A DNA stretch of 64,000 nt from Actinomycetospora lutea (GCF_028737205.1 NZ_JAQZAL010000024.1:1-64000); one strand, 5' to 3'; counted from the first letter of the stretch, positions 50,284-60,160 are shown. Numbers and translations are program-made. The notes: a model not told the origin generated them from the sequence alone.

Positions 50284-51995
50284 TCAGACGGCGCGCCGGC
50301 GCCACGGGTCGCCAGGTGGAGGGCGGGCCTCGCGGCGTCGCCACGAGTCGATGTCGCGGGGCCAGTCGTCGGTCTCGTCCCGTTCCCACCGAGGTGGGTC
50401 GAGCTCCGGAGAGCGCACGGACCAGCGGTGACCGGACGGCGACGTCCAGATGATCACCGGTGCGCTGCCGCCGTCGGGATCGGGACCGAGCGCCGCCGAC
50501 CACTCCCCGTGCGTCTTCACCCGGTGATGTCGCCGGCAGGCGGGCTTGAGCTTGTCCGCCCGCGTCGGCCCGGCGCCACCGCCCGGGCGATGGTGCTCGT
50601 AGGGCGCGACGTGGTCGAGGTCGCAGCGCGACGCCGGCAGCCGGCACCGGGCGCCGCGCATGTCTGGTCGCGGGCGCGCACGAGATCCTGCATCGCGGCC
50701 GGTGGCCGGTAGCGCCGGGCGTCGAGGTGCGCGGCCGTGCCGGTGACCGGGTCGGTGAGCAGACGCCGCCACCACGCCTGGGGGTCGGAGGCCAGGCGCC
50801 GAGCCATCGCGGCGGGGATCGGGCCGTGGCCCTCCATCTCACCGGGTCGATCGGAGAACCCGGCCAGCACGTCCCACCCGATGGTCACCCGCACCTCGGT
50901 GCGCACCGGCGACCGCACCCCGCGCCGCACACCCCGCACCGGATCGCGGGAGTCGCCCTCGCCGGCCGCGGCGTCGCACACCTCCTCGCCGTTGCCCGCG
51001 CCGCCACCGGTTGCGCCGGCGGCCGCGTCGTCACCGGTCGGGTCGTCACCGGGCGCGTCGTCACCGATCACACCGCCCTCCGCCGCGTCGTCGCCAGTCG
51101 CGCTGCCGCCAGTCGCGCCGCCACGGCTCGGCTGCATCGCGTCGTCGTCCCCGCCGCACGCGCCGTCGCCGAGCACGCCGTGCGCGGTGGCCCCGTCCAG
51201 GACGAGGTCGCGGGCGGTGTCGCCGCGCTTCTGCTCCATGTCGCGCTTCGGGCCGTCGGGCTCGTCGCCCGCGCGGCGCGCGACGGCGTCGATGACGCTG
51301 TAGACGCCGCGATCCTGGTCGGCGGGGAGGCGGAGCTGGAGCACGCCGGTGGCGCCGTGGTCGTCCGACCAGTAGCGCAGGCCGCGCTTCTTCTCGGCCT
51401 GCTCGGGCCGGCGACGGATCATGTCCGGGGCGAGGCGGGTGACGATGCGGCGGACCAGGTCGCGCAGCTGGGTCGGCGTCCGGTCGCGCGTCGGCCGCGA
51501 CCAGAGATCGGCGTCGACCGCGCGCGCCGTGGCCGTGTCGCACATCTCGGTCTGCTCGAGGACGACCCGCGCGTGCCCCAGCGAGATGCGCCCCTCCTCG
51601 AGCGCCGCCAGAGTGCCCGGCAGGCGATCGAGCAGGCTCTCGGCCTGGAAGACACGGATCTCGCCGGTGCGCGGAGCCACCCGCGCCAGGGTGGCCACCT
51701 CCATCGCCACCGACTCCGACACCAGCTCGCTCCGGCCGGCACCCCGGACGCGCGCCTGGCGGGCCTGCAGGTACTCGGCGGTCTCGCGGTGGAGCCGGCC
51801 GGTCGCCCAGCTGACGAGGGCCTCCCACCCGGCGAGCCTCTCGGCGGCGTCGTAGCCCTCGTCGTCGGCGAGGTCGAGGGGCTCGGTGGCCTCCAGGGCC
51901 GCCGCGAGCCCGGCCCCCGGCGCCCACTGCGACCAGGCGACAGCGGGGGACGGACGTGGCTCCTCGGCCACCGCAGTCCACCCGCTGTCGAACAC
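50284..51995 (-). pseudogene. DUF222/HNH endonuclease family gene, frameshifted
   Basis: The first frame runs from GTG 51995 (VFDSGWTAVAEEP) through the DUF222 region (RISLGHARVVLEQTEM, LPADQDRGVYSVIDAVARRA) and a low-complexity Asp/Gly/Ala linker. It reaches MQDLVRARDQTC. The HNH part is in another frame: CRLPASRCDLDHVAPYEHHR, KLKPACRRHHRVKTHG. One base is missing around 50646-50647; adding one base gives C-x-APG-C-RLPA, the usual zinc knuckle. About 570 residues would result. This is the 13E12-repeat type of nuclease. A perfect SOS box covers its start. Confidence 0.85.
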
Positions 51996-52003
51996 GTGTT
52001 CGA
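51988..52003. promoter_or_regulatory. LexA-type SOS box over the DUF222 start codon
   Basis: TCGAACACGTGTTCGA is a perfect 16-bp palindrome and matches the actinobacterial LexA consensus TCGAAC-N4-GTTCGA exactly. The gene's GTG TTC GA start lies inside it on the minus strand. Mycobacterial 13E12 family genes are known members of the LexA regulon. Confidence 0.8.
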
Positions 52004-52104
52004 TCGTAGCGCGAGATCTCGGGCCGCGTAAGGGGCAAAAGCGAAGAAAAGCGCGCTGGAGGGGCGGGCGCACGGCGATCGGCGTTAGGGTCCGGCCAGC
52101 ACGT

Positions 52105-52250
52105 GGTTGCGCCTAGGGTTCCGCCCGCCTCCCGTCGCCCAGCCCACAACCAGGGACGGTCGGGGTCTGGACCGAGCGGCGCCACGGCCGCCCCCGACCC
52201 ACGGTCCGGGCCGGTCGACACCTGACGGGAGAGAAGCCCCGAGGGCTCCT
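52105..52250 (+). ncRNA. Guanidine-I (ykkC) riboswitch
   Basis: Three conserved blocks of the ykkC RNA occur in order: CTAGGGTTCCG (52113-52123), GTCTGGACCGAG (52165-52176) and ACGGGAGAGAAGCCC (52225-52239). They are joined by stems: GGTTG with CAACC (52105/52147 area) and GGTCGGGG with CCCCGACC (52159/52191 area), which carries an inner GCGGC/GCCGC. The element sits directly ahead of an EamA/DMT transporter. This fits the guanidine-I class, which controls guanidine export, better than the ppGpp or PRPP variants, which lead other genes. Confidence 0.78.
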
Positions 52251-52299
52251 GTTCGACGTGCCCGCCTCCGGGCGGGCAGCGACACCACGAGCCTCCTCG

Positions 52300-53133
52300 G
52301 TGACCACCGCCATCACGGCCCTCACCCTGCTCGCCGCGGTCCTGCACGCGACGTGGAACGCCGTGGCGCACGGCGTCCCGGACCGTCTCGTGGGGTTCGC
52401 CCTCATCGGCACGACGTACGTCGTGATCGGCGGGGGTGCCGCGCTAGCCCTCGGCCCGCCGCCGGCCGCGGCGTGGCCGGCGATCCTCGCCTCGGCGTCG
52501 GTCCACGTCGTCTACACGCTGCTGCTCTGGTGGAGCTACCAGCTCGGCGAGTTCAGCCAGGTCTACCCGGTGGCGCGCGGGACCGCGCCGTGGGTGGTCG
52601 CGCTGGTCGAGATCGCCCGCGGCGAGGACGTGCCGGCCCTCCAGCTGGTCGGGATCGGCGTGATCTCGTTCGGCCTCCTGCGCCTCGCCCTCGACGGCGG
52701 GCGGTTCTCGCGCGCCTCCCTCCCGGCCCTCGGCGCTGCACTGGCCACGGGCCTGTCCATCGCGACCTACACGGTCGTCGACGCCGGCGCCGTCGCCACG
52801 ACACGGGTGCCCGTCTACGCGGCGTGGATGTTCCTGCTCCAGGGCCCGGTGATGCCGCTCGTCGCCCTGGCGAGACGGGGGCGCAGACTGCGCACGCTCA
52901 GCCGCGGCGTCGTCCTCGCCGGCCTGGGTGGCGGCCTGGTGTCGCTCGCGGCCTACGGGCTGGTGCTCGTCGCCCAGACCAGCGGGGCCACCGCCGCGGT
53001 CGCCGCGCTCCGCGAGACGAGCATCGTCATCGGGGCCGTCATCGGCACGGTCTTCCTCGGCGAGCGCTTCGGCCGCGGCCGGGCGGTCGCCGCGGCGGTG
53101 GTGGTGATCGGGATCGTCCTGGTGGACCTCTGA
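52300..53133 (+). CDS. EamA/DMT superfamily transporter under ykkC riboswitch
   Basis: This 277-residue carrier has ten hydrophobic helices, starting ITALTLLAAVLHATWNAVAHG, with the EamA signature blocks FSQVYPVARGTAPWVVALVE and VAALRETSIVIGAVIGTVFLGERF. It is about twice the size of the small SMR exporters usually linked to this riboswitch. GTG 52300 is chosen because it opens the first helix; GTG 52258, only eight bases after the riboswitch, would add 14 residues. The context suggests export of guanidine or a guanidine-like compound. Confidence 0.87.
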   Translation: MTTAITALTLLAAVLHATWNAVAHGVPDRLVGFALIGTTYVVIGGGAALALGPPPAAAWPAILASASVHVVYTLLLWWSYQLGEFSQVYPVARGTAPWVVALVEIARGEDVPALQLVGIGVISFGLLRLALDGGRFSRASLPALGAALATGLSIATYTVVDAGAVATTRVPVYAAWMFLLQGPVMPLVALARRGRRLRTLSRGVVLAGLGGGLVSLAAYGLVLVAQTSGATAAVAALRETSIVIGAVIGTVFLGERFGRGRAVAAAVVVIGIVLVDL

Positions 53134-53165
53134 GGCGCACGCCCACCTCGCCCCGCCGGTGCTGA

Positions 53166-54161
53166 TCAGCGTCGCAACGTGGATGACGGCGGCTCCCCGA
53201 ACCGCGCCCGGTACGCGGCGGCGAAGCGGCCGAGGTGCGAGAACCCGTGCCGCATGGCGATCGCCGCGACGCCGTCGCCGGGTGGCGCGGCGAGCAGGTC
53301 CTCGCGCGCGGCCTCGAGCCGCCGGCCCCGCAGGTAGGCCATGGGCGTGGTGCCGAGCTCGCGGCGGAAGGCGGCGTGCAGCGCCCGCTCGCTGGTGCCC
53401 GCGCAGGCCGCCAGGTCCGCGACGGTGAGCGTGCTGTCGTGCGCGGACTCCACGAGGTCGAGCACCCGGCGCAGCACCCGCCGCGGGGCGGGCGGCGAGC
53501 GGCGGAAGATGCGGTCACGGTGGTTGTGCCGCGTGCCGAGCAGCAGCGCGGTGACGACGGCGTGCTCGACCTCCCCCGCCAGCACCGCCGGGACCTGCCC
53601 GGGCGAGTGCGCGAGCAGGGCCCGCAGGCTCGCCACCGCCCCGATCACGGCGCGCCCGGTGCCCTCGACGTCCAGGCCCGGCTCGAACTCCAGCGGCGCG
53701 TCGGGGACGTCCTCGACCAGGCCGCGCAGCCCGCGCTCGAGGCGGTCGCGCTCCATCGCGACCATGAACTGCTCGGTTCCCGGCCCCCACTGCATGTCGA
53801 CGCGCTCGGCGTAGTCGAGGACGACGCCGCGGCGCCGGTCGCCGGTGGTGCGGCGGCCCCCGGCCGCGAACGCGACCGCCCCGCGCGGGATGAAGCTGAT
53901 CGTCACCCACGGGATCGGCGGCGTGCAGGTGACCGTGACGGGCGAGCGGTAGCGCGACCGCAGCACGCCGACCCCGCCCACACGGCGCCACGACACCGCG
54001 GCGTCGAAGTCCTCGACGTCGTCGTCGACGGTCATCGCGTGGCCGCAGCCGAGGAACTCGATCGTCCGCGACCGGGCCACCGCGGGGCGCGAGGTGCGGA
54101 TGTCGACGGTGTCCGCCGCGCCGAGCTCGGGGCGCGCCAGGTCCTCGGTGAAGAGCGACAT
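53166..54161 (-). CDS. AraC family transcriptional regulator
   Basis: The product has 331 residues. A long N-terminal ligand domain includes PIPWVTISFIPRGAVAFAAGGRRTTGDRRRGVVLDYAERVDMQW. The C-terminal AraC double HTH covers about 225-325 (TLTVADLAACAGTSERALHAAFRRELGTTPMAYLRGRRLEAAREDL, ATRHGFSH-like MRHGFSHLGRFAAAYRARFGEPP). ATG 54161 has GGAGG 7 bases ahead. It is divergent from the hydrolase/LLM pair at 54301 and is its likely activator. Confidence 0.93.
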   Translation of the reverse strand: MSLFTEDLARPELGAADTVDIRTSRPAVARSRTIEFLGCGHAMTVDDDVEDFDAAVSWRRVGGVGVLRSRYRSPVTVTCTPPIPWVTISFIPRGAVAFAAGGRRTTGDRRRGVVLDYAERVDMQWGPGTEQFMVAMERDRLERGLRGLVEDVPDAPLEFEPGLDVEGTGRAVIGAVASLRALLAHSPGQVPAVLAGEVEHAVVTALLLGTRHNHRDRIFRRSPPAPRRVLRRVLDLVESAHDSTLTVADLAACAGTSERALHAAFRRELGTTPMAYLRGRRLEAAREDLLAAPPGDGVAAIAMRHGFSHLGRFAAAYRARFGEPPSSTLRR

Positions 54162-54300
54162 CGATGTCCTCCGTCCCGCGGGATCCGCTGCAGGAACCGG
54201 CCGACGACGGCGGTCGGCGGATCGTGCCGGGCGCGGCCCACTTCCTAGTGTCCGCACTCACATCCTGACGCGACAGCCCGCCGGATGACCAGGAGGACCC

Positions 54301-55098
54301 ATGACCCTGACCGACGTCGACCCGGCCACGCCGCCGGTCCAGCGATGCGGCGCGGCAGGCGGCGAGATCGCCTACCGGCGCGCCGGGCAGGGCCACCCGG
54401 TGCTGCTCCTGCACTCCGCGGGCGGCGCGAACGAGTGGGGCCCGCTGCAGCTCGGGCTCGCCGGCGTCGGCGACCTCGTCGCCCCCGACCACCCCGGCTT
54501 CGGCCTCTCCGACGACCTCCCCGAGCTGCACACGGTCGACGACCTCGTCTACCACTACCTCGACCTGCTCGACGGCCTCGGGCTCGCGCAGGTGGACGTC
54601 GTGGGCGTGTCCTTCGGCGGCTGGGTCGCCGCGGAGCTCGCGATGCACTCCCCCGAGCGCGTCCGCCGCCTCGTGCTCGGCGCCGCGATCGGTCTGCGGA
54701 TCCCCGAGGCGCCGATCGCGGACCTGTTCCTCATGAACCCGCCGCAGCTGATGCGCGCGCTGTTCCACGACGAGGCCCTGGTGACCGCGGCACTCTCGGC
54801 CGAGCCCACCACCGACCAGATCCTCGCCACCTACCGCGACCTCGGCGCCCTCGCCCGCTTCGGCTGGCACCCGTTCCTCAACGACCCGAAGCTCGAGCGC
54901 CGCCTGCACCGCATCACCGCCCCGACGCTCGTGCTCGCCGCGGGCGAGGACCGGCTGGTCCCCCGAGAGCACGCGCAGCGCTTCGCCGAGCGCATCCCGG
55001 ACGCCCGGCTCGTCGTCGTCGAGGACTGCGGCCACGCCCTGCACGGCGAGCGTCCCGCCGAGGTCACCGCCGCCGTCGTCGAGCACCTGGGGAGCTGA
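54301..55098 (+). CDS. Alpha/beta hydrolase (meta-cleavage hydrolase-like)
   Basis: This 265-residue hydrolase has the oxyanion segment LLLHSAGGANEWGPLQ, the nucleophile VVGVSFGGWVAAEL, the acid AAGEDRLVPREHAQRF and the histidine VEDCGHALHGERP. It resembles the C-C bond hydrolases of meta-cleavage pathways and related esterases. ATG 54301 has an AGGAGG site 4 bases ahead. It is followed two bases later by the LLM gene, so both form an operon probably governed by the divergent AraC. Confidence 0.88.
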   Translation: MTLTDVDPATPPVQRCGAAGGEIAYRRAGQGHPVLLLHSAGGANEWGPLQLGLAGVGDLVAPDHPGFGLSDDLPELHTVDDLVYHYLDLLDGLGLAQVDVVGVSFGGWVAAELAMHSPERVRRLVLGAAIGLRIPEAPIADLFLMNPPQLMRALFHDEALVTAALSAEPTTDQILATYRDLGALARFGWHPFLNDPKLERRLHRITAPTLVLAAGEDRLVPREHAQRFAERIPDARLVVVEDCGHALHGERPAEVTAAVVEHLGS

Positions 55099-55100
55099 GA

Positions 55101-56258
55101 ATGAAGGTCAACTTCTTCCACCTGATGCCCTACCCGTACCTGCCCGACGACTTCGACGACGTCGAGAAGTACCCCTCGCCGTCGCTGACGTTCTCCAACG
55201 CCCACTTCGACCCGGCGGTCGGCGTCGACCTCTACCACCGCTACCTCGACGAGCTCGAGTACGCGGAGTCGGTGGGGTTCGACGGCATCGTCGTCAACGA
55301 GCACCACCAGTCGGCCTACGGGACCATGCCCTCGCCCAACATCATGGCCGCGGCGCTGGCCCGCCGGACGAGCCGGGCGACGATCATGGTGCTGGGCAAC
55401 GCGATCCCGCTGCGCGGGAACCCGCTGCGGGTGGCCGAGGAGATCGCGATGCTCGACCACCTGACGAAGGGCCGGCTCCTGTCCGGCTTCGTCCGCGGGA
55501 TCGGCTGGGAGCACTTCGGGCACAGCATCAACCCGGCCGACTCGCGGAGCCGCTTCAACGAGGCCCACGACCTGATCAAGAAGGCGTGGACCGAGCCGGG
55601 CCCGTTCAGCTGGTACGGCGAGCACTACGAGTACCGCTACGTCAACATCTGGCCCCGCCCGCTACAGCAGCCGCACCCGCCGATCGCGGTGCCGGGCGCG
55701 GGGAGCCCCGAGACGATGCGCTGGGTGGCCGAGAACCACTACACCTACGTCTCGGTCTACGCGCCGACCCGCGTCGTGAAGACGTGGTTCGACGGCTACC
55801 GCGCGGCGGCCGCCGACCTCGGCTACGTCCCGGAGCCCGAGAAGATCGGGATGGCGCTGCCGGTGTTCGTCGGCGAGGACGACGCGTCGGCCCACCGCGA
55901 GGCCCGCCAGTACGTCGAGTGGCTCTTCCACCGGGGCCTGCGCCAGGGCCTGGAGATCGTCTTCCCGCCCGGGTACATGAGCCCGGCGGCCATGAAGGGC
56001 CTGCTCAAGGCGAACCTCAAGGCCTACCCGGAGCTGTCTTACGAGGAGCTCCTGGAGCACGGCTACGTCGTCGTCGGCGGGCCCGAGCAGGTCCGCAACC
56101 GCCTCGGCGAGCTGCGCGACGAGCTCGGGTTCGGCCAGCTGATGGCCATGCTGACGATCGGGGCGATGCCGGCCGAGATGGTGCGGCGCAACACCGAGAT
56201 CTTCGCGAAGGAGGTCGTCCCGGAGCTGAAGCGGGCGCCGGCCACCGTCCCGGGCTGA
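55101..56258 (+). CDS. LLM class flavin-dependent oxidoreductase
   Basis: This 385-residue luciferase-like protein has YAESVGFDGIVVNEHHQSAYG, PLRGNPLRVAEEIAMLDHLTKGRLLSGFVRGIGWEHFGHSINP and PPIAVPGAGSPETMRWVAENHYTYV. The EHH segment is typical of the FMN-dependent alkane and nitrilotriacetate monooxygenase-like group. ATG 55101 immediately follows the hydrolase stop. It likely oxidises a substrate that the hydrolase cleaves or releases. Confidence 0.88.
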   Translation: MKVNFFHLMPYPYLPDDFDDVEKYPSPSLTFSNAHFDPAVGVDLYHRYLDELEYAESVGFDGIVVNEHHQSAYGTMPSPNIMAAALARRTSRATIMVLGNAIPLRGNPLRVAEEIAMLDHLTKGRLLSGFVRGIGWEHFGHSINPADSRSRFNEAHDLIKKAWTEPGPFSWYGEHYEYRYVNIWPRPLQQPHPPIAVPGAGSPETMRWVAENHYTYVSVYAPTRVVKTWFDGYRAAAADLGYVPEPEKIGMALPVFVGEDDASAHREARQYVEWLFHRGLRQGLEIVFPPGYMSPAAMKGLLKANLKAYPELSYEELLEHGYVVVGGPEQVRNRLGELRDELGFGQLMAMLTIGAMPAEMVRRNTEIFAKEVVPELKRAPATVPG

Positions 56259-56356
56259 CCGTTACACGCGGCAACGACCGCGCAGTCCGGAGGCAATCAC
56301 CCCGCAACCGACCCCGCCCAGGGTGAGCAGGACACCGAGCGACGCGGGGAGCGATC

Positions 56357-57649
56357 ATGGAGTTGTCGGGCGGGCACTGGCCGGTCGCCGTCGTGGGCGG
56401 CGGGCAGGCCGGGCTGTCGATGAGCCGGTGTCTGGGGCGCCGCGGGATCGACCACGTCGTGCTCGAGCGCGCCGAGGTGGCGCACTCCTGGAAGACCTCC
56501 CGCTGGGACACGTTCTGCCTGGTCACGCCCAACTGGCAGTGCCAGCTGCCCGACTTCCCGTACGCGGGCGACGACCCGCACGGGTTCATGGTCCGCGACC
56601 AGATCGTCGAGTACCTCGAGGCCTACCGGGCGTTCGTCGACCCGCCGGTCGTCGAGGGCGTCGAGGTCACGCGGGTGACGCGCGACGAGCGCGGGACGTA
56701 CCGCCTCGCCACGAGCGCCGGCGAGCTCACCGCCGACCAGGTCGTCGTGGCCACCGGCGGCTACCACACGCCGATCACCCCGCCGCTCTCCCAGGCGCTG
56801 CCCGAGACGATCACCCAGGTCCAGTCGCAGGACTACCGGTCGGGCGCGCAGCTGCCGCCCGGCGAGGTCCTCGTCGTGGGCAGCGGCCAGTCCGGCGCGC
56901 AGATCGCCGAGGACCTGCACCTCGAGGGCCGCCGGGTGCACCTGGTGGTCGGGGACGCCCCCCGCGTCGCGCGCTTCTACCGCGGCCGCGACGTCACCGA
57001 CTGGCTCGCCGAGATGGGCTACTACGACATGCCCGTCACCGAGCACCCGCGCCGGGAGGCCGTCCGCGCGCAGGCCAACCACTACGTCACCGGGCGCGAC
57101 GGCGGGCGCGACATCGACCTGCGCGCGCACGCGCGGGACGGCATGGCGCTCTACGGCCTGCTCACCGACCACCGCGACGGCGTCCTGCACTTCAAGCCCG
57201 ACCTCACCGAGCGTCTCGACCACGCCGACGAGGTCTCGGAGTCGATCAAGGACACGATCGACGCGTACATCGCGCGGCACGGCGTCGACGCCCCCGTCGA
57301 GGAGCGCTACTCGCCGGTGTGGCGCCCGGACGGCGAGACCCTGGAGCTCGACCTCGCCGACACCGGCATCACGTCGGTGGTGTGGTGCATCGGCTTCCGC
57401 CAGGACTTCCGGTGGATCGACGTTCCGGTGTTCACCGGCCGCGGCGCCCCCGCCCACAGCCGGGGCGTGACCAGCTCGCCCGGGCTCTACTTCCTCGGGC
57501 TGCCGTGGCTGTGGACCTGGGGATCGGGCCGCTTCTCCGGCGTCGGACGCGACGCCGAGTACCTCGCCGAGCGCATCCGCTCGCAGCGCGGCCTCACCGG
57601 CACCGGACCGCGCGGGGACGTCTGCAACGTCCTCGCGCTGGGCTCGTAG
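56357..57649 (+). CDS. Flavin-containing monooxygenase-like oxidoreductase
   Basis: This 430-residue FAD/NADPH enzyme has the first Rossmann motif [54 protein letters not shown] is characteristic of the MSMEG_0569-type flavoproteins. The second Rossmann motif is [22 protein letters not shown], and the C-terminal ATGG-like VVATGGYH appears in between. It may hydroxylate or oxidise a nitrogen or sulfur compound. ATG 56357 is the only early start. A strong bidirectional hairpin follows. Confidence 0.85.
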   Translation: MELSGGHWPVAVVGGGQAGLSMSRCLGRRGIDHVVLERAEVAHSWKTSRWDTFCLVTPNWQCQLPDFPYAGDDPHGFMVRDQIVEYLEAYRAFVDPPVVEGVEVTRVTRDERGTYRLATSAGELTADQVVVATGGYHTPITPPLSQALPETITQVQSQDYRSGAQLPPGEVLVVGSGQSGAQIAEDLHLEGRRVHLVVGDAPRVARFYRGRDVTDWLAEMGYYDMPVTEHPRREAVRAQANHYVTGRDGGRDIDLRAHARDGMALYGLLTDHRDGVLHFKPDLTERLDHADEVSESIKDTIDAYIARHGVDAPVEERYSPVWRPDGETLELDLADTGITSVVWCIGFRQDFRWIDVPVFTGRGAPAHSRGVTSSPGLYFLGLPWLWTWGSGRFSGVGRDAEYLAERIRSQRGLTGTGPRGDVCNVLALGS

Positions 57650-57654
57650 GAACG

Positions 57655-57695
57655 CGTCGGCGGAGCGCCGCCGGTGGCGCGACGCTCCGCCGACG
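57655..57695. terminator. Bidirectional terminator hairpin
   Basis: CGTCGGCGGAGCG (57655-57667) and its exact complement (57683-57695) flank a 15-base loop between two convergent genes. A smaller stem (CGCC/GGCG) lies in the loop. It can serve the oxidoreductase on the plus strand and the desaturase on the minus strand. Confidence 0.8.
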
Positions 57696-57706
57696 GCCGG
57701 GGAGCC

Positions 57707-58942
57707 TCAGGCCGAGGGGGATCCGGACGGGTCCGGGTGGCCGGGGGTGTTGGCCGGCGCCGGTGGGGTCTGCGGGGTCTGCGGGGTCTGGTCACCGGTC
57801 GAGGAGACCGCGCCGCGGTGCCGGGGCAGGCCCAGCGACTGGCGCTTCTGCGAGGCCTTGCGCATCTTCTTCGCCGGCAGCGAGAGCCGCCAGATCGAGC
57901 GCGTGGCCTGCCAGAACTGCTGTGGGAACGAGCCGGTGGTGTAGGGCAGCTCGTACTTCTCGCACAGCGCGCGGACGCGCTCCTGGATCTCCGGGTACCG
58001 GTTCGACGGCAGGTCCGGGTACAGGTGGTGCTCGATCTGGTAGCCGAGGCTGCCGGACATGACGTGCATGAGCCGGTTGCCGGTGAAGTTCGCCGACGCG
58101 AGCAGCTGGCGCAGGTACCACTCGCCCTGCGTCTCGGACTCGAGCTCCTCCTCGGTGAACACCTCGGCGCCGTCCGGGAAGTGGCCGCAGAAGATGATCG
58201 CGTAGGACCAGACGTTGCGGATGAGGTTCGCGGTGAGGTTGGCGGTGGCCGTCGGCCGGAAGTTCTTGCCGGTCAGCGCCGGGAAGAGGATGTAGTCCTT
58301 GCCGATCTGGCGGGCCTGCTTGACCAGGATCCCCTTGAACTTCCTCTTGAACTCCTCCGGGTCCTCGACCTGCCAGCGGACGAGGCCGTCGATGTCGAGG
58401 TCGTGGAGCGAGACGCCGTACTCGAACGCCAGCATCAGCATCGCGTTCACGACGGGCTGGGTCAGGTAGTACGGGTGCCACGGCTGGTCGGAGCGGACGC
58501 GCAGGATCTCGTACCCGACGTCCTTGTCCTTGCCGATGACGTTCGTGTACGTGTGGTGCAGGTAGTTGTGGGAGTGCTTCCACTGGTCGGCGGGGCAGAC
58601 GTTGTCCCACTCCCACGTCGCCGAGTGGACCTCCGGATCGTTCATCCAGTCCCACTGGCCGTGCATGACGTTGTGGCCGATCTCCATGTTCTCGAGGATC
58701 TTGGCCACGGACAGCGTCAGCGCGCCCGCCCACCACAGCTCGCGGCGGTGGCTGCCGAACAGCATCGCGCGCGCGGCGACGTTGAGCCGGCGCTGGATGG
58801 TGATGAGGCGCCGGATGTAGGCGGCGTCCTCCTCGCCGAGCTTCTCCTCGACATCGGCGCGGATCTGGTCGAACTCGCGTCCGAGGGCCTCCACGTCGGC
58901 TTCGCTGAGGTGGGCGAACTCCTTGACGTCCGCGATGGCCAT
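57707..58942 (-). CDS. Fatty acid (acyl-CoA) desaturase, DesA3-like
   Basis: This 411-residue membrane desaturase has three histidine clusters: HNVMHGQWD (about 90), HSHNYLHHTYTN (about 123) and GYQIEHHLYPDLP (about 305), for the di-iron centre, with hydrophobic stretches between. The Pro/Gly-rich tail is disordered. It would introduce a cis double bond (usually delta-9) into stearoyl-type chains. It follows a ferredoxin-reductase gene by 50 bases on the same strand. The arrangement equals the Rv3229c/Rv3230c stearoyl-CoA desaturase system. ATG 58942. Confidence 0.92.
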   Translation of the reverse strand: MAIADVKEFAHLSEADVEALGREFDQIRADVEEKLGEEDAAYIRRLITIQRRLNVAARAMLFGSHRRELWWAGALTLSVAKILENMEIGHNVMHGQWDWMNDPEVHSATWEWDNVCPADQWKHSHNYLHHTYTNVIGKDKDVGYEILRVRSDQPWHPYYLTQPVVNAMLMLAFEYGVSLHDLDIDGLVRWQVEDPEEFKRKFKGILVKQARQIGKDYILFPALTGKNFRPTATANLTANLIRNVWSYAIIFCGHFPDGAEVFTEEELESETQGEWYLRQLLASANFTGNRLMHVMSGSLGYQIEHHLYPDLPSNRYPEIQERVRALCEKYELPYTTGSFPQQFWQATRSIWRLSLPAKKMRKASQKRQSLGLPRHRGAVSSTGDQTPQTPQTPPAPANTPGHPDPSGSPSA

Positions 58943-58992
58943 GGTGGTTCCTCTCCGGGGACTGCGGGGTCGGGCGTGTTCCTCGGTCGGGG

Positions 58993-60111
58993 TCAGACGT
59001 CGAGCACGACGTCGCCGGCGGCCGCGCCGACGCACGTCTGGACCTTCACGGCGTCCCAGTCGGCGCCGCCGCTGCCGTCGGCACGGTGCTCGGTGCCGTC
59101 GCGCAGGTCGCGGACGACGCCCTGGCGCAGGGGGACGACGCAGGTGTGGCAGATGCCCATGCGGCAGCCGAACGGCAGCTGCAGGCCGGCCTGCTCACCG
59201 GCCTCGAGCAGGGTGGTGGCCCCGTCGATCTCGATGTCCTTGCCGGACTGGCTGAACGTCACCGTGCCGCCCTCGGCCTCGCCGCCGGCCAGGTCGACCG
59301 AGAAGCGCTCGAGGTGCAGCTGGTCGTCGAGACCGGCCTGCGAGTACACGCGCTCGGCGTCGTCGAGCAGGGCGTTCGGCCCGCAGACCCACGCCTCGCG
59401 CTCCCGCCAGTCGGGGCAGAGCTCGGTGAGGTTGTCGAGGTCGAGGTGGCCCTCGGAGCGGGTGTACTGCTTGTGCAGCCGCAGGTCGTCGTGCTTCGCG
59501 GCGAGCTGGTCGAGCTCCTCGCCGAAGATCAGGCTGTCCTCGTCGGGCGCCGAGTGGGCGACGAGGACGTCGGGCATCGTGCCGCGGCGGTCGAGCGTGC
59601 GCAGCATCGCGATGACCGGGGTGATGCCGCTGCCGCCGGTGAGGAACAGCATCTTCTTGGGCGGCGGGTCGGGCAGCACGAACTCGCCCTTGGGGGGCGC
59701 CAGCCGCACGATGGTGCCCGGCTCGAGACCCTCGACGAGGTGCTTCGACAGGAAGCCCTCGGGCATCGCCTTGACCGTCACCGACAGGTGACCCTGGTCC
59801 TTGCGGGGCGGCGAGGTCAGCGAGTACGACCGCCAGTGGAAGCGGCCCTCCACCTGGACCGCGATGCCCACGTACTGCCCCGCCCGGTGGTCGAACGACC
59901 AGCCCCAGCCGGGCTTGATGACGAGGGTGACCGCGTCCTCGGTCTCGGGCACGACCTTGACGACCTTGCCGCGCAGCTCGCGCGCCGACCACAGGGGATT
60001 GATCAGCGAGAGGTAGTCGTCGGGGAGCAGGGGCGTGGTGAAGCGTCCTGCCACCTTGCGCAGGCGCCGCACGCCGCGGGGGAGTCGGCCGGGGGTCTGC
60101 CCATCGCTCAC
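58993..60111 (-). CDS. Ferredoxin-NADPH reductase with C-terminal 2Fe-2S domain
   Basis: This 372-residue protein combines a reductase part (FAD motif [13 protein letters not shown] motif [35 protein letters not shown]) and a plant-type ferredoxin tail with CRMGICHTC and TCVG cysteines. It feeds electrons from NADPH to the desaturase that follows. GTG 60111 is chosen because GGAGG lies 8 bases ahead; GTG 60120 is the alternative. The dyad GAGTAACAGTTACTC is 50 bases upstream. Confidence 0.92.
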   Translation of the reverse strand: MSDGQTPGRLPRGVRRLRKVAGRFTTPLLPDDYLSLINPLWSARELRGKVVKVVPETEDAVTLVIKPGWGWSFDHRAGQYVGIAVQVEGRFHWRSYSLTSPPRKDQGHLSVTVKAMPEGFLSKHLVEGLEPGTIVRLAPPKGEFVLPDPPPKKMLFLTGGSGITPVIAMLRTLDRRGTMPDVLVAHSAPDEDSLIFGEELDQLAAKHDDLRLHKQYTRSEGHLDLDNLTELCPDWREREAWVCGPNALLDDAERVYSQAGLDDQLHLERFSVDLAGGEAEGGTVTFSQSGKDIEIDGATTLLEAGEQAGLQLPFGCRMGICHTCVVPLRQGVVRDLRDGTEHRADGSGGADWDAVKVQTCVGAAAGDVVLDV

Positions 60112-60160
60112 GTCGCTCACCTCCACCACGCTACACGGAACCATCGGTACCCGGAACTGA

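Noticed and set aside
52105-52250. A ppGpp or PRPP class ykkC variant
   Set aside because: Those variants usually precede amino acid or purine genes; a transporter fits the guanidine class better, though only a model search can settle it.
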